A stretch of DNA of 64,000 bases, from contig JBCBDX010000011.1 in assembly GCA_038529265.1 (NCBI GenBank), forward strand, positions 62,001 through 126,000, written 5' to 3'. Positions 1-8,749 of this stretch are shown here, piece by piece. Under the pieces are notes generated by a model that saw only the letters and a list, made by a program, of their open reading frames with translations, ran no database searches and was not told where the DNA came from. The stretch comes from JBCBDX01 sp038529265 (GTDB taxonomy: Bacteria > Pseudomonadota > Alphaproteobacteria > Rhizobiales > Rhizobiaceae). The position numbers and the translations under genes were made by a program. Positions within the stretch are counted from its first letter, which is position 1. Every line of letters starts with the position of its first letter.

Positions 1-757
1 CACATGAAACAGCTTCGGTTACGCTCGAAGTGCGTACCGTTTCACGCTTCAACTTCCCGTCTATGTAGCCGACCACTTTGTAGCTTTTTCCGATTAAATT
101 CATATATTTGGCTGTCGACGCTTTCATGCCGTCCAAGGCTCTTTGAAGCATTTGCTGTTTGTCCAGCCATTTACCGAGAGAATAGAGTGATTGTGTATCA
201 GCTTGAGTTGGGCCAGTTGCAAGGCTCTTAAACCCGCTCAGATAATTAACCCAGAAAGCTTGATATTGTGCGCTTATCTGATTTCGCATGGCTCGAGCTG
301 TGTAGTTGGAAAGCATGCCCGGAAGGTCACCATCGAGCTTACGCAACAAGATTCGATCCTTCTTCGTTATTTCAATTTTCAGAAAGACTTCGGCCTCTGA
401 CCGCTGAAACGCCTCAGCCGTAACCACCATTTCGTCAGTTTTATAACAGCGGCCGTCGTTACGCTCATAAGTAACAGAATGCTGCAATTTGAACGTACCT
501 GCTTGCCAGAACTTGCCCAGATTGGCCGTTGCTCTCAAACCACTTTGCTTGGCGGCAGGTTCGAAACTATCTCTGAGCCACTGCGGGATGCCAGCCAAGA
601 GCTGTTTGCCATCCGCAACAGCTTTGTCATCCGCTTCATTGGAATAGGCGTTGCTCACGCCTGCTGAAATCAGGCTCGGTTTGGAAAGTGCCGGAACAGA
701 TAAAGGCAAGGAGAGTATGACAGTCGCGCAAAGGCTCAAAAGAAGACGACAAAGCAT
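1..757 (-). CDS. Secreted hypothetical protein, 3' end cut by window edge
   Basis: An open frame runs from an ATG at 757 down the minus strand to base 1 without a stop, about 252 codons, so the C-terminus lies outside the window. The first ~23 residues (MLCRLLLSLCATVILSLPLS then VPALS) form a typical Sec signal peptide, so the product is exported. The mature part is mixed polar/hydrophobic and has a Cys in a CYKTDE stretch near residue 107. I recognise no family. It is the first gene of its strand; the 130 bases upstream hold no other gene. The short plus-strand frames across it look like shadows. The coding call rests on frame length and the signal peptide; function is unknown. Confidence 0.7.
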   Translation of the reverse strand, partial: MLCRLLLSLCATVILSLPLSVPALSKPSLISAGVSNAYSNEADDKAVADGKQLLAGIPQWLRDSFEPAAKQSGLRATANLGKFWQAGTFKLQHSVTYERNDGRCYKTDEMVVTAEAFQRSEAEVFLKIEITKKDRILLRKLDGDLPGMLSNYTARAMRNQISAQYQAFWVNYLSGFKSLATGPTQADTQSLYSLGKWLDKQQMLQRALDGMKASTAKYMNLIGKSYKVVGYIDGKLKRETVRTSSVTEAVSC

Positions 758-887
758 AATAGCTCCTTGGCCTGGTATTGGATGCCATACCGTGACGGAA
801 CTTGCCAAATTTATCCAATAGGACACGGCACCAAACTGCTGGTGGGGCTACTAACTCGGATAGAAATCTGATAGCGACGGTAGAGGA

Positions 888-1535
888 TTAGGGAGGCAAG
901 CTCTCAATATCACGCGCCAATCCGGCGCATTCTTTTAAAATATCATCCACCGCGTAGCTTTGAACCCGACGAAACCCGGGCGGCGGGCCCATCCGGATCG
1001 GCGGCACGCGCGCCGGGCCGGGATCAGCCATCAGGCGTTTGGCCTCTTCGCGCACCATGCGGCGGGCGGATTTTGAAAGGTCATTGAGCGCCGCCTCCAA
1101 CGCCTTGGCCCGCCGGAACACATCATCGCACGAAACGAGTGCATAGAGATCAATATGCGCGGGCGTTGGCACCCCAAGTTCAGCGGCTGTTGGCTCGGGT
1201 GAAAAAGCCGACCAGTCCAGCCGCTGGCGTGGATCGACCAGTTTGAAACGCGGCGATGCCGCTGTGCGCGAAAAGGCCTTGAAATCCGGCAAAGCACCAG
1301 ACGTTTGACGGCGCGGTAAAACCGACAGCTGCATCACCCGCGCAACGATGAAAATCAGACGCCGCGCCGCCGCTTCCGCCGGCACCAGCAACCTTAAAAG
1401 AAACCGGCGACGACAGGCCGCCAAAACCACCGAGCCGTTATCCTGTCCACGCGATAAAATGCTGAACAGCATGGCGACGACACCCAAAAGTGCCACCCGG
1501 TTGATTTCAATTGCCCGCGTCCAGTCAAAAGCCAT
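888..1535 (-). CDS. Hypothetical protein with N-terminal membrane segment
   Basis: 215 residues from an ATG at 1535. Residues ~12-28 (VALLGVVAMLFSILS) are hydrophobic and probably span the membrane, followed by an Arg-rich stretch (~41-75) that would stay cytoplasmic. A second helical block with several Ala/Arg residues lies at ~135-170, and the tail is Pro-rich (PPIRMGPPPGFRR). Codon use is GC-rich at third positions, unlike the A/T-richer genes on either side, which supports a resident chromosomal gene. No catalytic motif is visible and I do not recognise the family. A competing plus-strand frame at 1348-1563 is a shadow. Confidence 0.6.
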   Translation of the reverse strand: MAFDWTRAIEINRVALLGVVAMLFSILSRGQDNGSVVLAACRRRFLLRLLVPAEAAARRLIFIVARVMQLSVLPRRQTSGALPDFKAFSRTAASPRFKLVDPRQRLDWSAFSPEPTAAELGVPTPAHIDLYALVSCDDVFRRAKALEAALNDLSKSARRMVREEAKRLMADPGPARVPPIRMGPPPGFRRVQSYAVDDILKECAGLARDIESLPP

Positions 1536-1656
1536 GTGGGCTAGGGTGGGGAGGTTTGGTTAGTGGTGGATAAAGATTTTTTGAGAGGGCAATTGTGGTG
1601 TTATCAGAGCGCGCAGCCAGCATAGCGCATCGTGGTATGGGCCGACCACTTACTTT

Positions 1657-1935
1657 TCAGTCGTACGCAGAAAACAGTGCTTTGGCTGCTACTGCAAGAT
1701 CATCTTCAGTAATGGAGTCACTAAACTTTTTGATGCCGTTTCTGATCTCATCGCCGGGTATTGTTTCGGTACCCCAGACGACGTCCTTGGCGGCCACATT
1801 CTGCTCCGCATGATCCACAGCGTCGTTCATAACCTCGCGCATTAATTTTGACAGTTCCGTGACCGCTTCGTCGACTTCGTTGTCTATGGTCTCAGCATAT
1901 TCCTCAACAATGGCTCGCGAAATTAAGGTTGGCAT
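1657..1935 (-). CDS. Small acidic hypothetical protein
   Basis: 92 residues from an ATG at 1935 (MPTLISRAIVEEYAE). A longer version from 1956 would add seven residues, but 1935 gives the more natural N-terminus. The protein is strongly acidic, with many Glu/Asp and almost no aromatic residues, and is predicted mostly helical. There is no signal peptide or membrane segment. It is divergent from the 652-residue nitrilase-like gene across a 182-base gap that contains a 14-base palindrome, so the two may share a control region. No family recognised; a regulatory or partner role for the neighbour is only a guess from position. Confidence 0.5.
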   Translation of the reverse strand: MPTLISRAIVEEYAETIDNEVDEAVTELSKLMREVMNDAVDHAEQNVAAKDVVWGTETIPGDEIRNGIKKFSDSITEDDLAVAAKALFSAYD

Positions 1936-2041
1936 CAGGGTCCCCACGGGAATCAAAAAACAACGTACTCAAAGGTTCCAGATTAAGTTACCGGTCGGAA
2001 GTAACGCATAAATCTGTCAACAGAATTTGTACAACGGACAA

Positions 2042-2055
2042 CTTTGCTTGCAAAG
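2042..2055. promoter_or_regulatory. Palindrome between divergent genes (possible operator)
   Basis: CTTTGC-TT-GCAAAG is a perfect 6-base inverted repeat in the gap between the divergent genes starting at 1935 and 2118. Position and symmetry suit a repressor site for one or both genes. No cognate regulator is visible nearby. Confidence 0.25.
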
Positions 2056-2117
2056 GTTAACAAATTGGGCTTGCTCCTCTATGCGCAAGGCAAGGGGCTG
2101 TCAACCGGCAGCGTAGT

Positions 2118-4076
2118 ATGCAGGTAGGGGCAAAACGGATGCGTTCAAGTACGCTTACAACTGTCGGAGACGTACTGAAAACCGTGTTTCCGCGTGGAAC
2201 CCAACACGTGGCATCGGCGTGGTCGTCGAGCGAGTCGAATGGGGATGAGGTGCCTGAGCATCAGCTGGGCATCAAACACTGGCAGATCATTCCGACGCTA
2301 CCTTATGATGTGTTTGCGTTTTGTGCTTATCTGATTGATGTAACAGGATTAATTGTCCATTTCGAGCCGTCGTCTGCTGTTCCCGCTGCAACTGAACTGG
2401 CCAAAGCACCGGCCAAAGTCCGATTGTCCAAAAAAGATAGGGGGTATTGCGACACTTCGAGTAAAAAATGGGAGAAAAAGGGTAGGCCTGATCTCCAAAC
2501 ACACCTCCTATGGGCCGAAATTATTGCAGGTGCCGGCGATACAATTCGCATTCGCGATCATTATAGGCTCAGTCATGAACATTTTGAGAAAAACGGTGTG
2601 CACTTGCCCGTGCCCCGATGGTGGACCGCAGCCTTCAAGCTTCTAAGAATTGCCGATGAGGCTTGCAAGGGTGTCGGGCATGAGCACGAGATCACCAAAG
2701 AAATGCCCGTTTACAAAAGGATGCCCATTCTGCGGAGCAAACAAAGCCGAAAGGGCATCTTGAGGTCGCCAACTTCGCAATCTGACGTTGCGTTCGTGAA
2801 GGCTGACAAACAACTGTCCACGCTCGCCGCCGCCGCTGACAAAGGAATTGTCTGCGTCCAACCAAAGGGGCGGGTATCGCAAGTCGGTTGCTCGCTTCGC
2901 AATCTCTCGCGAAATTTGTCAATCACTGGGCCCGTCGGATCGGTAAGATGCAGCTGGCAGGTGCTTAGCGGGCTACCGCGAGGTGGCAAAATTGACACGC
3001 TAAATCTACTGCTCGTCCCAATTCCATATGCGCTCACGTCAGCTTCGTTCGTACCATGTCAACACATAAGCGAAGATCACTGGGGAAACTTTTCTATCAA
3101 CCAGAAATGGCTTGATGACGGACAGATTGCGAGAGAAAACCTACCTGGCTTCCTGGAGCAGATGATTAAGAAAGCACTTGACGAGGTTCCATCGATTAAT
3201 GGGATCGTGCTTCCAGAATACGCAATAGACTACGCACTCTTCGAGGCCTTGACCCGAATTGCAAACAGAGCGTCGAACGGAAAAATCGAGTTCATGATTG
3301 CCGGATGCAGCGACAATTGCGATGATGAAAAGGTCAATTGCGTTGTAACCGCGATCTGGGAGAAAACGGAGAAAGACAACTCCCGCAACCGGCGCGTCAA
3401 AATTATCAGCCAACGCAAACATCATCGTTGGAAACTGAACGACGGACAAACCAGGTACTATGGCATCAGTTCAGCATTGGCCCCGTTCAAGGATTGGTGG
3501 GAGCAACACGATATTGACGCTAGGGAACTGAACTTTTTTCAGTTTCGCGATAACGCGGTGTTCTCAAGCTTGATATGTGAGGACCTAGCAAGAAACGACC
3601 CCTGTCATGACATATTAAGGTCGGTTGCGCCCAACCTCATTTTCGCATTGCTTATGGACGGTCCGCAAATTCCCGAAAGGTGGCCTGCACGTTATGCAAG
3701 CACTTTGGCCGATGATCCCGGATCCACAATCATTACTCTGACATCGCGCGCGCTTGTTGAAAGGGCAAATGATTATTCCGGTTTCGCGAGGTCAAACTCT
3801 GTCGGCCTTATCAGGGATGAGGATGGAATTTCACATCAATTGGATTTGGATCAGGGTGCCAATGGAGTATTGGTTACGCTCGCCTCCAAGGAGGTCAAAG
3901 ACGTAACGATTGATGGACGTTGGACGGATAATGCATCTGGCTGGTACTATCAAAACCAGATGCAGATTACGGTCGCGCATTCCAACTGGACGAACAAGTC
4001 CAGTTTCAAAGAACGCCGTCTTGAGGAACCGATATTCAAAACCGGGCAAAAACTGAAAAAAAGAAGAAGAAACTAA
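2118..4076 (+). CDS. Large protein with C-terminal nitrilase-like (CN-hydrolase) domain
   Basis: 652 residues from the ATG at 2118; an ATG at 2139 (residue 8) has a better ribosome site (AGGGGC, 8 bases before) and may be the true start. The N-terminal ~290 residues match no family I know. From ~292 the chain looks like a nitrilase-superfamily alpha/beta fold: a strand-like hydrophobic run (NLLLVPIPYAL), Glu367 in VLPEYAID, Lys in RKHHRWKL (434 or 439), and Cys487 in SSLICEDLAR, giving the Glu-Lys-Cys triad order. It is followed by NLIFALLMDGPQ and a conserved-looking ADDPGSTIITLTSRA stretch. The tail is Lys/Arg-rich. Similar nitrilase domains occur fused to defence reverse transcriptases (DRT class 1), but no RT is present here. 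The stop abuts fabD's ATG with zero spacing. Codons are more A/T-ended than in fabD, suggesting acquisition. Confidence 0.7.
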   Translation: MQVGAKRMRSSTLTTVGDVLKTVFPRGTQHVASAWSSSESNGDEVPEHQLGIKHWQIIPTLPYDVFAFCAYLIDVTGLIVHFEPSSAVPAATELAKAPAKVRLSKKDRGYCDTSSKKWEKKGRPDLQTHLLWAEIIAGAGDTIRIRDHYRLSHEHFEKNGVHLPVPRWWTAAFKLLRIADEACKGVGHEHEITKEMPVYKRMPILRSKQSRKGILRSPTSQSDVAFVKADKQLSTLAAAADKGIVCVQPKGRVSQVGCSLRNLSRNLSITGPVGSVRCSWQVLSGLPRGGKIDTLNLLLVPIPYALTSASFVPCQHISEDHWGNFSINQKWLDDGQIARENLPGFLEQMIKKALDEVPSINGIVLPEYAIDYALFEALTRIANRASNGKIEFMIAGCSDNCDDEKVNCVVTAIWEKTEKDNSRNRRVKIISQRKHHRWKLNDGQTRYYGISSALAPFKDWWEQHDIDARELNFFQFRDNAVFSSLICEDLARNDPCHDILRSVAPNLIFALLMDGPQIPERWPARYASTLADDPGSTIITLTSRALVERANDYSGFARSNSVGLIRDEDGISHQLDLDQGANGVLVTLASKEVKDVTIDGRWTDNASGWYYQNQMQITVAHSNWTNKSSFKERRLEEPIFKTGQKLKKRRRN

Positions 4077-5015
4077 ATGACCCTTTCTCTCACATTCCCC
4101 GGCCAGGGCTCGCAGTCTGTCGGCATGGGCAAGGAATTGGCGGACGCTTTTCCCGAAGCGCGGGCGGTTTTTGAAGAAGTCGACGAGGCGCTCGGCCAAA
4201 AACTCTCCACCCTCATGTTTGACGGGCCGGACGATGAATTGACGCTTACCGCTAACGCGCAACCCGCCTTGATGGCCGTTTCCATGGCAGTCGTGCGCGT
4301 GCTTGAGGCCAAAGGCTTTGATATGGCATCGGCTTCTTTCGCCGCAGGGCATTCCTTGGGCGAATATGCGGCGCATGCGGCGGTTGGCACTTTTTCTTTG
4401 GCGGATACGGCGCGACTTTTGCGCATCCGCGGCAACGCCATGCAGGCCGCCGTGCCTGTGGGTGAGGGGGCGATGGCAGCCATTATCGGGCTGGAAGCCG
4501 CAGACGTTGCCGCGCTTTGCGAGGATGCAGCTTCCGGTGGTGTCTGCCAGATTGCCAATGACAATGGCGGCGGGCAATTGGTGATTTCCGGCGCTAAAGC
4601 ACCGGTCGAAGCGGCTGCTGAAGCCGCCAAGGACAAGGGAGCCAAGCGCGCACTAATGCTGCCTGTTTCCGCACCCTTCCATTCCGCCTTGATGGCGCCA
4701 GCGGCGGACGCCATGCGTGAAGCGTTGGGTCAGGTCACGGTCAACACGCCGAAAATCCCGGTTGTTACCAATGTCAATGTCACGCCAACGTCCGATCCGG
4801 CGCAGATTGTTGATGATCTCGTCAATCAGGTCACTGGTCAGGTGCGCTGGCGTGAAACGGTGGAATGGTTCGCTGCAAGTGGCGTCAACACACTGGCGGA
4901 AATCGGCTCAGGCAAGGTGCTCACCGGTCTGGCGCGGCGTATCAATCGCGAACTTTCGGGCGTTGCTATTAACGGTCCAGCCGATATAGAAGCCTTCTTA
5001 GAAGGGCAGGCCTGA
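4077..5015 (+). CDS. fabD: Malonyl-CoA:ACP transacylase
   Basis: 312 residues, the usual FabD length. It moves malonyl from CoA to acyl carrier protein, making the extender unit for type II fatty-acid synthesis in the cytoplasm. The nucleophile Ser93 sits in GHSLGE (91-96), the catalytic His202 in APFHSALM, and the N-terminal FPGQGSQ motif is intact. It begins immediately after the stop of the nitrilase-like gene, so its Shine-Dalgarno (AGAAGAAGA) lies inside that gene's last codons and it is probably read from the upstream promoter or from one within the upstream coding sequence. fabG follows after 30 bases, then acpP and fabF, the standard rhizobial fab order. Confidence 0.97.
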   Translation: MTLSLTFPGQGSQSVGMGKELADAFPEARAVFEEVDEALGQKLSTLMFDGPDDELTLTANAQPALMAVSMAVVRVLEAKGFDMASASFAAGHSLGEYAAHAAVGTFSLADTARLLRIRGNAMQAAVPVGEGAMAAIIGLEAADVAALCEDAASGGVCQIANDNGGGQLVISGAKAPVEAAAEAAKDKGAKRALMLPVSAPFHSALMAPAADAMREALGQVTVNTPKIPVVTNVNVTPTSDPAQIVDDLVNQVTGQVRWRETVEWFAASGVNTLAEIGSGKVLTGLARRINRELSGVAINGPADIEAFLEGQA

Positions 5016-5045
5016 ACGGCCGCAACAAATAATTACGGGAACATC

Positions 5046-5783
5046 ATGATCGATCTGACAGGCAAGAAAGCGCTGGTGACCGGCGCGTCCGGCGGCATTG
5101 GCGAAGACATCGCCCGTTCTCTGCACGCACAAGGGGCCATCGTCGGCCTGCACGGCACGCGTGAAGAGAAGTTGCAGGCGCTGGCCGCTGATTTGGGTGA
5201 GCGCACGTACATTCTGCCGGCCAACCTGTCCGATCTGGAAGCCGTCGATGCCTTGGCCGCCAAGGCAGAAGAGGTGCTGGAGGGCGTTGACATTCTTGTC
5301 AACAATGCCGGTATCACCAAAGACGGGCTTTTCGTGCGCATGCCGCAGGCTGACTGGGACGCGGTGATCGCTGTTAATTTGACCGCCGTCTTCCGGCTAA
5401 CCAAAGCGTTGACGCATCCCATGATGCGCCGTCGCACGGGTCGGATTATCAACATCACGTCGGTTGTCGGCGTTACCGGCAATCCCGGTCAGGCCAACTA
5501 TTGCGCCTCAAAGGCCGGTTTGATTGGATTTTCCAAGTCGCTTGCGATGGAAATCGCTTCGCGCAATGTGACGGTCAATTGCGTTGCACCCGGCTTTATC
5601 GAAAGCGCGATGACCGACAAGCTCAATGAGAAGCAAAAAGACGCCATTATGGGCGCAATTCCCATGAAACGAATGGGAACTGGCACAGAAGTGGCTTCAG
5701 CGGTGTCCTGGCTTGCATCGGATTCTGCGGCCTACATCACAGGCCAAACCATTCATATCAATGGCGGAATGGCCATGATCTAG
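5046..5783 (+). CDS. fabG: 3-oxoacyl-ACP reductase
   Basis: 245 residues, a classical short-chain dehydrogenase. It reduces 3-oxoacyl-ACP with NADPH in each elongation cycle. The Rossmann glycine motif TGASGGIG is at 12-19, NNAG at 86-89, and the catalytic Ser139-Tyr152-Lys156 triad is complete. The C-terminus (AYITGQTIHINGGMAMI) is the FabG signature. It follows fabD by 30 bases, with a weak ribosome site (ACGGGAACATC) before the ATG, and precedes acpP. Its position between fabD and acpP separates it from the many other SDR enzymes. Confidence 0.96.
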   Translation: MIDLTGKKALVTGASGGIGEDIARSLHAQGAIVGLHGTREEKLQALAADLGERTYILPANLSDLEAVDALAAKAEEVLEGVDILVNNAGITKDGLFVRMPQADWDAVIAVNLTAVFRLTKALTHPMMRRRTGRIINITSVVGVTGNPGQANYCASKAGLIGFSKSLAMEIASRNVTVNCVAPGFIESAMTDKLNEKQKDAIMGAIPMKRMGTGTEVASAVSWLASDSAAYITGQTIHINGGMAMI

Positions 5784-5904
5784 CCGCAAGGCTTGTCAAC
5801 AACTCCCAATGTTCGCGCTTGGAATACGCCTTTCGGCTTGCATGACGTGGACGCAAGGGATAACGAACCCACCCGAACGCTAACCTTAATTGAGGGACAT
5901 ATTT

Positions 5905-6141
5905 ATGAGCGACGTTGCAGACCGCGTAAAGAAGATCGTTGTCGAGCATCTGAGCGTTGATGCTGAGAAAGTAGCAGAAGGCGCCAGCTTTATCGATGAT
6001 TTGGGCGCAGACAGCTTGGACACGGTTGAACTCGTCATGGCATTCGAAGAAGAATTCGGTGTTGAAATCCCGGACGATGCCGCCGAAACAATTCTGACCG
6101 TTGGCGATGCGGTCAAGTTCATCGAAAAGAACGCCGCTTAA
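5905..6141 (+). CDS. acpP: Acyl carrier protein
   Basis: 78 residues, strongly acidic, the normal ACP size. Ser37 in the DSL motif (GADSLDT) is the 4'-phosphopantetheine attachment site; the prosthetic group carries the growing acyl chain for all Fab enzymes. I chose the ATG at 5905 because GAGGGA lies 8-13 bases before it and the MSDVADRVKK start matches the family; an in-frame start at 5890 has no support. The 121-base gap from fabG is larger than others in the cluster, suggesting acpP also has its own promoter, as its high expression usually requires. Confidence 0.97.
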   Translation: MSDVADRVKKIVVEHLSVDAEKVAEGASFIDDLGADSLDTVELVMAFEEEFGVEIPDDAAETILTVGDAVKFIEKNAA

Positions 6142-6209
6142 GCTGAGCGTTTTGGGTTGCGCATCATGTGCGCAACTCATTTTCCGCAAGCCGGGCTTAC
6201 CGCTTTATC

Positions 6210-7472
6210 ATGCGCCGCGTTGTCATCACAGGCATAGGTATGGTTTCGCCTCTTGGGGCGGATGCCGAAACCACTTGGAAAAACCTGCTTGCAGGTAAAT
6301 CTGGTGCGCGCCGCGTCAGCGAATTCGAAGTCGATGATTTGGCTGCGCAAATCGCGTGTCGATTGCCGTTTGGCGACGGGTCGAACGGTACATTTAATGC
6401 CGACGATTGGATGGAGCCAAAGGAGCAGCGCAAGGTTGATCCTTTCATCACGTATGCGATAGCTGCAGCCCAACAGGCGCTGGATGATGCTAAATGGCAC
6501 CCCCAAAGCGATGAGGATCAAACCAACACTGGCGTTTTGATCGGCTCCGGCATTGGTGGCATTGAAGGTATCGTGGAGGCTGGCTACACCTTGCGTGACA
6601 AGGGTCCGCGCCGTGTGTCACCGTTCTTCATACCGGGCCGCTTGATCAATCTTGCCGGCGGCCAAGTCTCCATCAGACACGGTTTGCGCGGTCCAAACCA
6701 TTCGGTCGTGACCGCTTGTTCCACCGGCGCGCATGCAATCGGTGATGCTTCACGTCTGATCATGTTTGGAGATGCTGACGTCATGGTTGCTGGCGGCACA
6801 GAGTCGCCGATCAGCAGAATTTCGATTGCTGGATTTGCTGCCTGTAAAGCGCTCTCCACTCACCGCAATGACGAACCTGAAAAGGCTTCACGACCCTACG
6901 ACCGTGATCGCGACGGATTTGTCATGGGCGAGGGATCTGGTGTTGTTGTGCTTGAAGAGTTGGAGCACGCAAAGGCACGCGGCGCAAAGATTTATGCAGA
7001 AGTTGTCGGTTATGGCCTGTCAGGCGATGCTTATCACATCACAGCACCGTCTGAAGATGGCGAAGGCGCCGGACGCTGCATGAAGGCTGCCTTGAAGAAT
7101 GCAAAACTTGTTGCTTGTGACATCGATTACATCAACGCCCATGGCACATCGACCATGGCAGATACGATTGAACTCGGCGCTGTTGAGAAGCTGCTTGGCG
7201 ACAGCGCGAGCGGCGTATCGATGTCGTCCACCAAGTCCTGCATAGGTCACCTCTTAGGCGCTGCGGGCGCTGTTGAAGCGATATTCTCCACTCTGGCCAT
7301 CCGTGATCAAATTGTCCCGCCGACCATCAATTTGGATAATCCCGATGTCGACAGCGCGATCGATCTTGTTCCGCACAAGGCACGTGAGCGTGAGGTCAAC
7401 GTTGCGCTGTCCAATTCCTTCGGGTTTGGCGGCACAAATGCGACTTTGGTCTTGAAACGGTATGAAACATAA
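6210..7472 (+). CDS. fabF: Beta-ketoacyl-ACP synthase II
   Basis: 420 residues, a thiolase-fold condensing enzyme that joins malonyl-ACP to acyl-ACP. The catalytic Cys170 is in VTACSTGAHAIG, His311 in NAHGTST and His347 in KSCIGHLLGAAG, the FabF/FabB Cys-His-His set. The N-terminus MRRVVITGIGMVSPLG fixes the start at 6210 rather than upstream at 6168. Lies 68 bases after acpP and completes the fabD-fabG-acpP-fabF cluster. The position next to acpP and the KSCIGHLLGAAGA motif favour FabF over FabB. Confidence 0.96.
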   Translation: MRRVVITGIGMVSPLGADAETTWKNLLAGKSGARRVSEFEVDDLAAQIACRLPFGDGSNGTFNADDWMEPKEQRKVDPFITYAIAAAQQALDDAKWHPQSDEDQTNTGVLIGSGIGGIEGIVEAGYTLRDKGPRRVSPFFIPGRLINLAGGQVSIRHGLRGPNHSVVTACSTGAHAIGDASRLIMFGDADVMVAGGTESPISRISIAGFAACKALSTHRNDEPEKASRPYDRDRDGFVMGEGSGVVVLEELEHAKARGAKIYAEVVGYGLSGDAYHITAPSEDGEGAGRCMKAALKNAKLVACDIDYINAHGTSTMADTIELGAVEKLLGDSASGVSMSSTKSCIGHLLGAAGAVEAIFSTLAIRDQIVPPTINLDNPDVDSAIDLVPHKAREREVNVALSNSFGFGGTNATLVLKRYET

Positions 7473-7600
7473 AGTTCGCACGATTTTGCCACAATCCGTC
7501 CCCATTTGACGGTACGGCAGAGTATGCGAGGCGCATTTGCGCTAGCCTTGGGAGCTATTTGTGATTCTATGCTCTCTAACAGTTTTTCAGAGGTTCTGGT

Positions 7601-8746
7601 TTGAGTGATCCAGTAAGGTTTGGTCGGGCAGCGGGCCAGAGTGAGCAAAACTTCGGTCAGGCCGAGCAGGAAAAGCCTGCAGCGCTGGGGCGCAAACGTC
7701 GCAAAAACAAAGCAGCGCGCAATCAGTTCATTGTATTCTTCAACTTTCTGTTTTCGCTGCTCGTGTTCGCCATGGTCGCTCTCGGGGCGACTTTGTATTT
7801 TGGTCAAGCTCAGTTTGAAGCACCCGGTCCTCACGATGTGGGTGCCACCTACACCGTCCGTTCAGGCGCCAATGTAGCGCAGGTGGCCAACGGCTTGCGA
7901 CGTGAAGGTCTGATCTCCAACTCGCGCATTTTTGAGTATGGCGTTCGTGCTTACAGGAATGAGGGCGAACTCAAAGCCGGTGAATATGACATCCCGGCGA
8001 GCGCTTCCATGAAGGAGATTATGGACAAGTTCGTCGAAGGTCGCGCTATTCTGTATCCTCTGACGGTGGTGGAAGGCTGGACTGTTCACCGGGCTATGGA
8101 AGAAATTGCAGCTAATGAGTTTCTTACAGGCGATGTTCCAGAAGAACTGCCGCCAGAGGGCACCCTCGTTGCCGATACCCAAAAGTTTGGGCGCGGCACG
8201 GATCGAGCTGAATTGATCGCCCGCATGCAGGCGCAGCAGGAACGAATTGTCGCTCAGATATGGGAAAAGCGCAGTCCAGACCTGCCGATAGACACGATTG
8301 AAGATTTCGTGACGCTTGCGTCGATCGTTGAAAAAGAAACAGGCGTGGCAGAAGAGCGTCCGCTGGTTGCCGCAGTCTTCGTAAACCGCCTGAATTTGGG
8401 CATGCGCCTCCAGTCTGATCCAACGATCATTTACGGCATCTTCGGCGGCGAAGGTAAACCTGCGGACAGACCAATTTTCCGCTCCGATATCGATACGCCA
8501 ACCGACTACAACACCTATACCATAGACGGTCTGCCTCCTGGTCCAATCGCTATTCCCGGACGGGCTTCGCTTGAAGCGGTAGCTAATCCTGCCCAGACCG
8601 ACGACTTGTTCTTTGTTGCTGATGGTACCGGGGGACATGCATTCGCAAAAACGCTTGAAGAGCATAACCGCAATGTCGCACGCTGGCGCGAAATTGAGCG
8701 CGAACGTGAAGCAGAAGCACAATCGGAAAACAGTTCGGGTAACTAG
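7601..8746 (+). CDS. mltG: Endolytic peptidoglycan transglycosylase
   Basis: 381 residues from a TTG at 7601. MltG (YceG family) cleaves nascent glycan strands and is thought to set their final length. The cytoplasmic N-terminal ~40 residues are basic, residues ~43-66 form one transmembrane helix, and the periplasmic part holds the YceG domain. The catalytic Glu lies in ASIVEKETG (~240-248), followed by the conserved SDPTIIYG and PGPIAIPG segments. The usual FVADGTGGHAFAKTLEEHN stretch is near the C-terminus. No ATG gives as complete an N-terminus. It follows fabF, the order seen in many Rhizobiales, and yicC starts 3 bases later. Confidence 0.93.
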   Translation: MSDPVRFGRAAGQSEQNFGQAEQEKPAALGRKRRKNKAARNQFIVFFNFLFSLLVFAMVALGATLYFGQAQFEAPGPHDVGATYTVRSGANVAQVANGLRREGLISNSRIFEYGVRAYRNEGELKAGEYDIPASASMKEIMDKFVEGRAILYPLTVVEGWTVHRAMEEIAANEFLTGDVPEELPPEGTLVADTQKFGRGTDRAELIARMQAQQERIVAQIWEKRSPDLPIDTIEDFVTLASIVEKETGVAEERPLVAAVFVNRLNLGMRLQSDPTIIYGIFGGEGKPADRPIFRSDIDTPTDYNTYTIDGLPPGPIAIPGRASLEAVANPAQTDDLFFVADGTGGHAFAKTLEEHNRNVARWREIEREREAEAQSENSSGN

Positions 8747-8749
8747 GCA

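Noticed and set aside
4073..4714. Minus-strand frame inside fabD
   Set aside because: Ala/Ser-rich antisense of fabD.
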